Shown in pieces: positions 8,804 to 16,610 of a DNA stretch of 64,000 nt; the stretch's first letter is position 1, and each line of letters begins with the position of its first letter. The stretch comes from Myxococcales bacterium. GTDB lineage: Bacteria > Myxococcota_A > Polyangia > Polyangiales > JADJMO01. The stretch covers positions 1 to 64,000 of the forward strand of contig JADJMO010000018.1 in assembly GCA_016709545.1 (NCBI GenBank), given 5' to 3'. The notes under the pieces are model-generated. The model worked only from the letters and a program-made list of their open reading frames with translations, had not been told where the DNA came from and did not search any database. The position numbers and the translations under genes were made by a program.

Positions 8804-9193
8804 TCAGTGGCAGTTCTCGAACTTGATCTCGCCCTTGGCGTCGGCGTCGGGGCAGTCGAGCTTCACCCGGCCCTCGACGTTGGTGACCTTGTTCACGCTG
8901 CTGTTCTGCTTCTGGATCTTCATGGTCGCGCAGGCGCCGTAGCTCTTGCCCTTGTTCTTGCTGGCCGCGAAGTAGAACACCTCGGCGTCGCCGTCGGCGC
9001 GCTCCACCACCCGCAGGCGCGCGCCGTCGGCGGCCTCGAGCTCCACCCCGGTGTAGCCCATCGGCGTCAGGCTCCGACAGGACGGCGCGCGGAACGTCTT
9101 GCCGTCGAGGTCGATCGACCCCTCGAGCTTGGCGGTGCAACCCGCGAGAGGGAGCACGAGGAGGAGCAGCGCGCGGGAGTCCATGGAGGTCAT
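8804..9193 (-). CDS. Small lipoprotein, function unknown
   Basis: 129 aa. The start at 9193 or 9184 gives a short signal with lipobox LAGC (MDSRALLLLVLPLAGCTAKL). The mature part is a beta-rich domain of about 105 residues with cysteines near CRSLTP, GACATMK, KLDCPD and at the very end (ENCH), probably disulfide-paired. Family not recognised. It precedes the chemoreceptor on the same strand with 183 bp between them. Confidence 0.65.
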   Translation of the reverse strand: MTSMDSRALLLLVLPLAGCTAKLEGSIDLDGKTFRAPSCRSLTPMGYTGVELEAADGARLRVVERADGDAEVFYFAASKNKGKSYGACATMKIQKQNSSVNKVTNVEGRVKLDCPDADAKGEIKFENCH

Positions 9194-9265
9194 TGGACTC
9201 TCGGGTGATGCGCTGCGCAAGACCGATCGAGGAATGCCCCCGCGCGCCCGAGCGTCCAGGGGGGA

Positions 9266-10054
9266 GTGGCGCGCACGAACGCCGTCGTCGAGCGCACGAT
9301 CGCCATCGTCTTCGCGTTCGGGGCGTTCGCGCGGCTGTATCCCCGATTCGGCTCCGGAGGCTTCGTCACCGGGCTCGTGGCGCTGGCCCTCGCGCTCGTC
9401 GGCACTGTCGTGGCGCGCACCGCGCTCGAGCGCAAGGCGGGCGCTTCCACCGCCGCGGTCGCCACGGGGGCGATCGGCGGCGCGGCGAGCGCCGTGCTGC
9501 CCGCGCTGCTGCACGCCGCGGAGGTACCGACCGACCCCCGGACCAGCGGCGCGCTCGTCCTGCGCTTCCTCGGCGCCTGCGTGCTCGCCTGTCCCATCGG
9601 CGTGATCGTCGGCGTGCTGTACACGCTCACGGTGCTCCCGCTCCTCGCTCGCAGCCACGAGGTGCGCGACGGTTCGCAGGTCGGGCACCACCGCGCCGTC
9701 GAGGCGTGTGGCGTGGCGCTCGTCGGTCTGCCGGGGCTGGCGCTCGTGCTGTCGTGGCTGCTCCACCGGCTCGACGGCGAGGCGCTCGGGGGCGAGGTCC
9801 TCGTCGGCGCGGCGTTGCTCGGGTTGGCGGGCGTGTGCCTCGCAGGGCTCGCGCGCCATCGCCGGCGTCGGCTCGTCGCGTGGGTCGCGGCCGTGACGGC
9901 GGGGCGCGTCGCCGGGCTCCACGTGCGGCCGACGAACGCCGCCGATGCGCTTTCGGGCCTGCCGGTGCTCGATGGGGACGGCGCGGTGATCGTGCGCCGT
10001 GACGAAGCGTATCGATCGCGCTCCGAGCTCCACGCGCGGGTCCGTGGAGCGTGA
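9266..10054 (+). CDS. Integral membrane protein of unknown function
   Basis: 262 aa, GTG start at 9266 with GGGGAG just before it. Hydrophobic segments at about 20-50, 62-82, 98-125, 148-168 and 178-195 indicate four to five membrane helices; two Arg-rich patches lie on the loops (RHRRRR near 200). The last 55 residues form a soluble tail (LSGLPVLDGDGAVIVRRDEAY). No family recognised. It is divergent from the small lipoprotein at 8804-9193. Confidence 0.7.
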   Translation: MARTNAVVERTIAIVFAFGAFARLYPRFGSGGFVTGLVALALALVGTVVARTALERKAGASTAAVATGAIGGAASAVLPALLHAAEVPTDPRTSGALVLRFLGACVLACPIGVIVGVLYTLTVLPLLARSHEVRDGSQVGHHRAVEACGVALVGLPGLALVLSWLLHRLDGEALGGEVLVGAALLGLAGVCLAGLARHRRRRLVAWVAAVTAGRVAGLHVRPTNAADALSGLPVLDGDGAVIVRRDEAYRSRSELHARVRGA

Positions 10055-10155
10055 GGTCCGTCTCCTTCCGTACCCTCGCGCCTCTGCGAGCAGACAGCGA
10101 AGATTTTCACGAACTTCTCGCTCTCCGGTGCATCGGATCGATCAGGAGCGTGAAC

Positions 10156-10446
10156 ATGACCGACCGTAGCCCTTACGCCCTTCTCCTGGTCCAGATCGCC
10201 ATCGGGCAGTTCCTCGGCGTCGCGCCCGGCACCATCCGCGCGCGGCAGCGCCTCGACCGCGACCTGCACCTCGATCCGTTCGACATGGCCCTCATCGCGA
10301 CGGCGCTCGGCGACCGGCTCGACGTCGAGGTGCGGCTCGACGACGTGGACGACGCGGCCACCGTCGGCGCGTTCGCGCGGTGCATCGAGCAGGCGCTGCT
10401 CACCGCCACGGTGGACGAAGTGCCCGACACCGAGCGCTGCGCCTAG
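10156..10446 (+). CDS. Acyl-carrier-protein-like domain lacking the phosphopantetheine serine
   Basis: 96 aa; ATG at 10156 with AGGAGCG six bases upstream. Size and helix pattern follow acyl carrier proteins: an N-terminal helix, a loop RLDRDLHLDPFDMALIATAL, then LGDRLDVEVRLDDVDD and a final helix starting AATVGAFARCI. In true ACPs the loop reads D-S-L and the Ser carries 4'-phosphopantetheine; here the position is Pro (DPF). The protein therefore cannot be a conventional carrier and may be a structural or regulatory relative. It is convergent with the Hsp70-like gene (22 bp). Confidence 0.7.
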   Translation: MTDRSPYALLLVQIAIGQFLGVAPGTIRARQRLDRDLHLDPFDMALIATALGDRLDVEVRLDDVDDAATVGAFARCIEQALLTATVDEVPDTERCA

Positions 10447-10468
10447 CCGTCGCCGCACGGCTCGTCGT

Positions 10469-12190
10469 TCACGGAGTCCCTTCGGACAACCGGGCGCGTA
10501 CGGCGTTCAGGCGCTCGCGGGCCTCGACGATCTGTGCGGGGTCTTGCCGCTGCAGCGCGACGCGGAACTCCCCGATGAAGTGGGCGAGGAGCTCGCGAGG
10601 CTCGCCGCGGAGCTCCACGAACAGGGCGTCGGCCCGCGCGAGCGCGGTCTGGTTGGGCAGCAGGTCGGCGGGATGGATCTTGAGCTTCGCCAGCGCCTTG
10701 CGGGCCTCTTCCAGCGCCTTGCCGGTGAGCTTCTCCCTGCGCCGTTGCAGCACGAGCTGGTGCACCGCGCCCGTCGCGACCACCGTGGCGTCGACCTCCA
10801 GGATCCCGTTGAGGTCGTAGGTGAAGCGGACCCGGACGCTGCGATCTTCGGCCATCAACGGGATGTCCTTGACCAGCAGGTTGCCGAGCAGCTCGTTGTC
10901 CCGCACGAGCGCGTGCTCCCCTTGATAGACCTTGAGATCGATTCGATCCTGGGCGTCCGTCATGGGACTGAAGACCTCCTCGCGGCTCGTGGGGACGACC
11001 GTCCCGCGCTCGAGCAAAGGGGAGAAGAAGCCGCCGACGACGCGCGGTCCGTGCCGACGGCTGGTCTCGACCCCGAGCGAGAACGGGGCGATGTCGGTCA
11101 CCACGACGTCCTCGACAGAAGCGTCGCCGGCCTTGAGCGCGGCCTGGACCGCGGCACCCATGGCCACCGCTTCGTCCGGTGGCAGAGAGCGCAGCGGGAG
11201 GCGTCCGAACAGCTGGGCGGCTAGGTGGCTGACGAGGGGCATCCGCGTCGAGCCGCCCACCAACAAGACCTCGTCGATGTCCTCGGGGCGCCGGCGCGCG
11301 TCTCCGAGGGCGCGCAGGACGGGGCCTCGGAGCCGAGGGAGGAGGGGGGCCCAGGCGGCCTCGGCCTCGTCGCGCGTGACGAGGATGTCGAGGTCGACCT
11401 CCCGACCGCTGCGTCCGGGCAGCAGTGGCAGCGCGACCCGGGCCTCGCTCGAGGTCGAAAGGCGCCGCTTGGCCTGTTCGGCGGCCTCGCGGAGACGCGC
11501 CCGCGCCCGCGCTTCTTCGACGTCGACGCCCGCCTCCCGCGCCTGCTCCTCGAGTCGCGCCGCCAGGAGCTCGTCGAAGTCCTCGCCGCCGAGCCGAGCG
11601 TCGCCGGCCGAGGACTGGATCTCGATCACTCCCTCGATGATCTCGAGGACGGTGACGTCGAAGGTCCCGCCACCGAGGTCGAGGACCACGGCGCGGAGCT
11701 CGCGGTCGCGCTGGTGGAGGCCGTAGGCGAGGGCGGCCGCGGTCGGCTCGTTGATGATGCGCTCGACGGTCAGGCCGGCGAGGCGGCCGGCGTCGCGCGT
11801 CGCGTTGCGTTGTGCGTCGCCGAAATAGGCGGGTACGGTCACGATCGCTTCGGTCACCGGCATGCCGAGCGCGGCCTCGGCCACCTCACGCAGTTGACGC
11901 AGGACGATCGCCGAGAGCTGGACCGGGCTGAGGGTGTGGGGGCCGAGGCGATGCACGCGATCGGTGCCCATGTCGCGCTTGAATGCCAGGGCGGTCGCGT
12001 CCGGATGGGTGGTCGCGCGCGCGCGCGCTGGGGCACCGACGAGCACCGTCCCGTCCGAATCCACGCTCACCGCGCTGGGCGTCAGTCGCTCTCCGAGTGC
12101 GTTGGCGAGGACGACGGGGCGGCCCGCTTGCAGCACGGACACGAGCGAGTACGTCGTGCCAAGGTCGATACCGAGGATCGGAGCGCTCAT
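10469..12190 (-). CDS. Hsp70/DnaK-like chaperone (HscC-type length)
   Basis: 573 aa from the ATG at 12190. The ATPase domain is complete: GIDLGTTYS near the start (phosphate 1), EAIVTVPAYFGDAQRNATRDAGRLAGL, NEPTAAALAYG, LDLGGGTFDVTVLEI and the adenosine motif VLLVGGSTRMPLV. The substrate-binding half is shorter and more divergent than in DnaK (about 638 aa) and lacks the long acidic lid tail, as in HscC-like Hsp70s. It overlaps the upstream J-like gene in an ATGA, so the two are translationally coupled and probably work as a dedicated pair for a special client rather than as the general DnaK system. Confidence 0.92.
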   Translation of the reverse strand: MSAPILGIDLGTTYSLVSVLQAGRPVVLANALGERLTPSAVSVDSDGTVLVGAPARARATTHPDATALAFKRDMGTDRVHRLGPHTLSPVQLSAIVLRQLREVAEAALGMPVTEAIVTVPAYFGDAQRNATRDAGRLAGLTVERIINEPTAAALAYGLHQRDRELRAVVLDLGGGTFDVTVLEIIEGVIEIQSSAGDARLGGEDFDELLAARLEEQAREAGVDVEEARARARLREAAEQAKRRLSTSSEARVALPLLPGRSGREVDLDILVTRDEAEAAWAPLLPRLRGPVLRALGDARRRPEDIDEVLLVGGSTRMPLVSHLAAQLFGRLPLRSLPPDEAVAMGAAVQAALKAGDASVEDVVVTDIAPFSLGVETSRRHGPRVVGGFFSPLLERGTVVPTSREEVFSPMTDAQDRIDLKVYQGEHALVRDNELLGNLLVKDIPLMAEDRSVRVRFTYDLNGILEVDATVVATGAVHQLVLQRRREKLTGKALEEARKALAKLKIHPADLLPNQTALARADALFVELRGEPRELLAHFIGEFRVALQRQDPAQIVEARERLNAVRARLSEGTP

Positions 12191-13413
12191 GGGTGAGCCG
12201 TCCCGCACGTCCGGTCGACGAAGGCGATCGCTGCCTTGGCCGCAGCGACCAGCGCCGGCTGCGTGGCGATCTCACGGGCGATCGCGGTCCGCGTCTTGAT
12301 GGCTGCAGCGCAGTCCTTGGTCTGACGCAGGTCCATGCCGAGCGTGTAGAGCGTCGCGTGCTGGAGGTTCAACCCTTCCTTGGCGAGGGCGCGTCCCACC
12401 GACATGAAGCTCTCCGGCTCCAGCGGCAGGTTCGGCAGCCCGAGCGGAGCCAACGGAGGCGTCGACGGCTTGAGCTCGTCGAGGGTCGACTCGGGCATCG
12501 TAGGCCCCGCGTTCTGTGGTGTGGCGTTCGGCGGCGTGGGTGGGACGGGTTGCGCGACGACGGGTCCCGGCGCGTCGTGACGTGGGTTGCCGGTCTCTCT
12601 GGAGGAGAAGAGCCGCCCAATCAAGAGGAGAGGGGCGAACCACAACCACCTCGGACGCCAGCCCCTGGTCTCGGCCGGCTCTGGCGCTGGCGGTGGCGGT
12701 GGGGGGAGCAGTGCTGCGAGGGCCGGCGTCGTCTCGATCGCCGCGCGGACCCGCGAACTGACGCCGAGCGTCCTCGGATCGCTCGAGCCGCTGACCGCGC
12801 CGGCGAGGGCGGCGATCTCGTGGTCGGTGAGCTGGTGGGTGAGGGCCACGAGGTCGCGGATGGCCGCGTGGACGAGCCCTTCGTGGCCGTCTCCGATCTG
12901 CCCCGCGAGCCCCGCTTGCGCGACCAGCCGGTCGACGACCGCCACGTGCGCGCGCGCCGACCGCGTCTTCCCGGCGGCGAGCAGCGCGAGCGCGATGTCG
13001 TCGCCGAGGTGGACCGCGAACGCCCCGGAGCTGGTGAGCGCCTCCACGCGCTCCTGGAACAGTCGGGCGGCCTTCACCGGGTGCCGTGCCCGGAGCGCTT
13101 CTCGGACGGCTTGCGCGGGGACCTCGACGGCGAGGGCCCGGATCACTGGCCGGGGCGGGTCGACGGAGGGGAGTCGCGCGACCACCACGGGCGCTGGCGC
13201 GTCGGAGAGCGCGCCTGCGGCGCTCGACGGCTCGGTCGGCGGCGCGGCGACGAACCGCTGCAGCAGCTCGTACGCCGCGCGCACGCGCTGGAAGCCCTCT
13301 GGATCCCGCTCGGCAGGGTGGCGTCGGACCGCGCGCAGATACGCGCGGCGCAACGGTTCCGCCGTCGCCCCCGCTTCGACTTCCAACAAGGCGCGTGCCT
13401 CGTCGACGTCCAT
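12187..13413 (-). CDS. J-domain-like protein with membrane segment, partner of the Hsp70-like protein
   Basis: 408 aa from the ATG at 13413 (GTG starts upstream are possible). Residues 1-50 resemble a J-domain: EARALLEVEAGATAEPLRRAYL, then HPAERDPEGFQRVRAAYELL. The canonical HPD tripeptide is HPA here, a degenerate form seen in divergent J-like proteins. A helical region (about 80-240) contains repeat-like segments on turnover of Ala/Leu; a Pro stretch leads to a Trp-rich hydrophobic segment (WRPRWLWFAPLLLIG, about 265-280), probably one membrane helix. The C-terminal 100 residues hold two Cys (DCAAAIK, DRTCGT). The 4-base overlap with the Hsp70-like gene indicates one operon. Confidence 0.75.
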   Translation of the reverse strand: MDVDEARALLEVEAGATAEPLRRAYLRAVRRHPAERDPEGFQRVRAAYELLQRFVAAPPTEPSSAAGALSDAPAPVVVARLPSVDPPRPVIRALAVEVPAQAVREALRARHPVKAARLFQERVEALTSSGAFAVHLGDDIALALLAAGKTRSARAHVAVVDRLVAQAGLAGQIGDGHEGLVHAAIRDLVALTHQLTDHEIAALAGAVSGSSDPRTLGVSSRVRAAIETTPALAALLPPPPPPAPEPAETRGWRPRWLWFAPLLLIGRLFSSRETGNPRHDAPGPVVAQPVPPTPPNATPQNAGPTMPESTLDELKPSTPPLAPLGLPNLPLEPESFMSVGRALAKEGLNLQHATLYTLGMDLRQTKDCAAAIKTRTAIAREIATQPALVAAAKAAIAFVDRTCGTAHP

Positions 13414-13572
13414 CGTGCGAACGTGCCACGGAGGAATCCCGGCCACCACACGCGCGAACGGAGCGCAAGCGCAGCGGAGGCTTCGACCTCCTCGTCGAAC
13501 GACCACCCACGATCGTCCAGACGCGCGAGCCCCGAGGGCCGACGCTGGGCCTCGACCTCGGGGTGGAGTAGC

Positions 13573-14010
13573 TTGGCCGCGTGCGTACCCCTCCTCCTCT
13601 CCTTCGCGCTCGTGGTCGTGGGTTGTGGCGGCAAGGAGCCGGAGCCTTCGACCCCGAAGCCCGAGCCCGTGACCACGCCGTCGGCGGTCCCCGAGAAGGC
13701 GCCCGAGAAGGACCCGGCGCCCGCGGCCAAGGTCGGCCCCGAGGGCTTCCCGCTGCCGGCCGACGCGGGGGAGCCCGAGTCCGCAGGGGGTGGTGGCGGC
13801 AAGATCCTCGTCTTCAAGGTGCCGCGCGGGCGCGACGCCGTCGTCGCCGATCAGAAGGCGCTGCTCGCCAAGGGCGGTTACAGCATCGACGACGAGAACA
13901 CGTCGCCGAAGGGCGCCCTGCGGCTCACCGTCTCCAAGGGCGGCAAGACCTTCAAGGTGAGCATCCTCGGCGACGCGACCCAGACGGGGATCATCCTCAC
14001 GGTGCCCTGA
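13573..14010 (+). CDS. Small lipoprotein, function unknown
   Basis: About 145 aa. The signal LLLSFALVVVGCGG has a lipobox VVGC. A Pro/Glu/Lys linker (about 40 residues) leads to a small alpha/beta domain GKILVFKVPRGRDAVVADQKALL, then GYSIDDENTSP and two strands at the end. The start is uncertain: a TTG at 13573 keeps one frame, but a GTG at 13581 (reading M-R-T) becomes natural only if one extra C in the run at 13587-13590 is removed. Function not recognised. The 22 bp to the glycosyltransferase suggest co-transcription. Confidence 0.6.
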   Translation: MAACVPLLLSFALVVVGCGGKEPEPSTPKPEPVTTPSAVPEKAPEKDPAPAAKVGPEGFPLPADAGEPESAGGGGGKILVFKVPRGRDAVVADQKALLAKGGYSIDDENTSPKGALRLTVSKGGKTFKVSILGDATQTGIILTVP

Positions 14011-14032
14011 GTTTCGGGTCTACCATCGCCGT

Positions 14033-15115
14033 ATGAAGATCCTCTACGGCGTCGTGGGCGAGGGCATGGGACACGCCATGCGCTCTCGGGTGGTGCTCGA
14101 GCACCTCGTCGCGCAGGGGCACGAGGTCACCATCATGGTGTCGGGGCGCGCCAAGGACTTCCTCGCGTCGCGCTTCGAGGACGTGAAGGCGATCCACGGC
14201 TTCCACCTCGTGATGGAGGAGAACCGCGTCCGCAAGGGCAAGACGCTGTGGAGCAACGTGCTCTCGGGCCTCGCCGGCGTGCCGCAGAACATCGGCGCCT
14301 ACTTCGAGCTGATCCGCGACTTCAAGCCCGACATGGTCATCAGCGACTTCGAGTCGTGGACCTACTTCTACGGCCAGACCCACCGCCTGCCGATCCTCTC
14401 CATCGACAACATGCAGATCATCAGCCGCTGCACGCTGCCGCGCGAGGTGGTCGAGGTGGACGAGGGCGCGTTCCGCGTGGCCAAGGCGTTCGTGCGCAGC
14501 AAGCTCCCCTACTGCACGGCGTACTACGTCACCACGTTCTTCCGGCCGCCGATCCGCAAGCCCGACACGTTCCTGTTCCCGCCGATCCTGCGCCCGGAGA
14601 TCCTCGCGGCGAAGAAGCTCGCGCGGCGCGGCGACCACCTGCTCGTCTACCAGACCCAGGAGGGCAACGACGGCCTCGCCAAGACCCTCGCCGCCACCGG
14701 CCTCGAGTGCCGCATCTACGGCATGCGCCGCGGGATCAAGGAGGAGCAGGTCGAGGGCAACCTGCGCTACCGGCCGTTCTCCGAGGGCGGCTTCATCGAG
14801 GACCTCGCGACCAGCAAGGCGGTCATCGCCGGCGGCGGGTTCACCCTGATGGGCGAGGCGGTGTTCCTCCACAAGCCGATGCTCGCCGTGCCGATCGAGC
14901 GTCAGTTCGAGCAGATCCTCAACGCCAAGTACCTCGAGGTCGAGGGCTTCGGCGCCTACGCCCCGACGCTCGACGATCCGCGCGCGATCCACCAGTTCCT
15001 CGAGCGCGTGCCCTCGTGCGAGGAGAAGCTCTCCCACTACGCCCAGGCGGACAACCGCCAGATCCTGGGCGCAGTGGACGAGTTCCTCGACCGCGTGGCG
15101 GCCGGCGTCGCCTGA
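14033..15115 (+). CDS. MurG/GT28-like glycosyltransferase (MJ1255-type)
   Basis: 360 aa. MKILYGVVGEGMGHAMRSRVV is the N-terminal nucleotide-sugar fold with the Gly-rich loop, and GGFTLMGEAVFLHKPMLAVPI near residue 270 is the donor-binding GxxS/T...E region of GT-B enzymes. DFESWTYFYGQ and SIDNMQIISR match the family of small archaeal/bacterial glycosyltransferases related to MurG (TIGR00661). It would transfer a sugar from a nucleotide donor to an unknown lipid or glycan on the cytoplasmic face. The convergent lipoprotein gene ends 15 bp away. Confidence 0.85.
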   Translation: MKILYGVVGEGMGHAMRSRVVLEHLVAQGHEVTIMVSGRAKDFLASRFEDVKAIHGFHLVMEENRVRKGKTLWSNVLSGLAGVPQNIGAYFELIRDFKPDMVISDFESWTYFYGQTHRLPILSIDNMQIISRCTLPREVVEVDEGAFRVAKAFVRSKLPYCTAYYVTTFFRPPIRKPDTFLFPPILRPEILAAKKLARRGDHLLVYQTQEGNDGLAKTLAATGLECRIYGMRRGIKEEQVEGNLRYRPFSEGGFIEDLATSKAVIAGGGFTLMGEAVFLHKPMLAVPIERQFEQILNAKYLEVEGFGAYAPTLDDPRAIHQFLERVPSCEEKLSHYAQADNRQILGAVDEFLDRVAAGVA

Positions 15116-15130
15116 CGCGTTTCGTGACCG

Positions 15131-16516
15131 CTACTTGACCGGCGGCGGCTTCGGCGGCTCGCCGTCGGGCTGCACGCACGACGACAGGTCGAAGAACAGG
15201 AACTCGAGCGCCTTCTCCTGCGGGGAGAACTCACCACCCGGTGCGCAGGCGCTGGGGAACGTGCCGCCGCCCGTGGTGTTCGAGATGTGGATGTCGCTGA
15301 ACACCGCGCGTCCGCACTGCTCCTCGGCGGTCTTGCCGATCGGGGTCGCGAAGCTCATGTACTTGACCGACTCGGGCGCCGCGCCCTTGTAGATCCAGCG
15401 GGTGCTCGTCGTCGCGTTGATGGTGCCGACGTCGTTCTTCACCGCGCTCAGCGGGATCTGCCCGAGCGTGGTGGAGGCGCCCACGTTGACCAGCCACTCG
15501 CCGAACGCCTTGCCCTTGGGGAAGCCCATGTCGACCGAGTAGGGGCTCGTGGTGCCGCCCCCGGTCCAGGTGGCCGTGCTCCGGAAGTCGGCCGGGCCGT
15601 TCTTGAACCAGGTGTAGTGGAAGTGCGAGGCGAACACGCGCCCGCCGCCGTTGGCGTACTGCTGCAGCGCGCTGAACGCCGCCGCGCCCTTGTTCTCGTT
15701 GTGCTCGGCGCCCTCGCAGGAGAGCACGACGATGTCGTACTTCTTGAGGTTGTCGAAGCTGCTCCAGAACGGCTGCGCGCCGGTGACGCCGGCCATCGTG
15801 GAGCCGCCGAACCCGTTGTAGAGGTGGATCGCGCCCGCGCCGCCGCCGCCCGAGAACTCGCTGTCTTCGACCCCGATCTCGCGGAGGAAGCACTCGAGCT
15901 CGTCGGCCGCGCCGGTGGTCACCGCGATCTGCGGGAGGTCACCCTCCTTGCGGCTCTTCGGCAGGCGGGTGAGGTTCTTGTCGGTCAGCGGGTTGTCGAC
16001 GCACTCCTTGACCTCGGGGAGGATCACCTTGCGGCGCCACTTGCCGACCTGCATCACGAGCGGGATGTCCTTGCCGACCGGTACGTTCTTGAGCGTGAAC
16101 TGACCCTTGGCGTCGGTGAGCGTGGTGACGATCGGGCTACCCGAGGCGATCGCGCCGCACTTGTCGCAGCTGAGCGGCTTGGGGATCGGATCGAGCGGCG
16201 CGTTCGGGACGTAGACGATGACGTTGTAGAGAGGCACCCGCGCCGCAGGATCGTAGACCGTGCCGCTGAGGCTCGTGGTCCCGCCCCCGGTGCAGGTGAC
16301 TTGCTGGCACTTCAGACCCACACATGGAGGATCGACCTTGCCGTCGCCGACGTTGAATTCGGTCCCGGGATCTCCGTCGATCAGGATGCCGCCGTCGTCG
16401 CCACCATCCTGCGTATCGAGATCGCCCCCGAGTTCCCCGGGGGACCCACAACCGAATGGAGCTGCTGCTGCGACGAAGGTCGCCGCGCAGAGGGCGAGGG
16501 TAGAGCGTCGGATCAT
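15131..16516 (-). CDS. Secreted lipoprotein: carboxypeptidase-regulatory-like domain plus ThuA/GATase-like domain
   Basis: 461 aa. The start at 16516 has GGAGG five bases upstream. The signal ends in a lipobox-like PFGC. After an Asp/Gly-rich linker, residues about 75-185 form a CarboxypepD_reg-like beta domain (TSLSGTVYDPAARVPLYNVIV, then TLTDAKGQFTLKNVPVG). Residues about 210-440 show a class-I glutamine amidotransferase/ThuA-like fold: KKYDIVVLSCEGAEHNENKG, a Cys in the nucleophile-elbow-like position, then GGRVFASHFHYTW with a His pair. Catalytic activity is not certain. Such proteins recur in myxobacterial surface proteomes. It is divergent from the GH36-type gene across 94 bp that contain a 16-bp inverted repeat. 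Confidence 0.78.
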   Translation of the reverse strand: MIRRSTLALCAATFVAAAAPFGCGSPGELGGDLDTQDGGDDGGILIDGDPGTEFNVGDGKVDPPCVGLKCQQVTCTGGGTTSLSGTVYDPAARVPLYNVIVYVPNAPLDPIPKPLSCDKCGAIASGSPIVTTLTDAKGQFTLKNVPVGKDIPLVMQVGKWRRKVILPEVKECVDNPLTDKNLTRLPKSRKEGDLPQIAVTTGAADELECFLREIGVEDSEFSGGGGAGAIHLYNGFGGSTMAGVTGAQPFWSSFDNLKKYDIVVLSCEGAEHNENKGAAAFSALQQYANGGGRVFASHFHYTWFKNGPADFRSTATWTGGGTTSPYSVDMGFPKGKAFGEWLVNVGASTTLGQIPLSAVKNDVGTINATTSTRWIYKGAAPESVKYMSFATPIGKTAEEQCGRAVFSDIHISNTTGGGTFPSACAPGGEFSPQEKALEFLFFDLSSCVQPDGEPPKPPPVK

Positions 16517-16563
16517 GTACACCTCCAGCAAGAGAGTGTGCGTCATGCGGCGGCTTCGGTCGA

Positions 16564-16579
16564 GTCACACGGGTGTGAC
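16564..16579. promoter_or_regulatory. Inverted repeat in the divergent promoter region
   Basis: GTCACAC-GG-GTGTGAC, seven-base perfect arms, lies midway between two divergent start codons (16516 and 16611). Its symmetry and place suggest the binding site of a dimeric regulator controlling one or both genes. Confidence 0.45.
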
Positions 16580-16610
16580 GCTCACCTGACCATCGGTGTA
16601 CCGTGCAGGC

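Noticed and set aside
13414..13572. A small gene between the J-like gene and the next lipoprotein
   Set aside because: All frames here give basic low-complexity sequence and no ribosome-binding site was seen; the region is more likely a divergent promoter.
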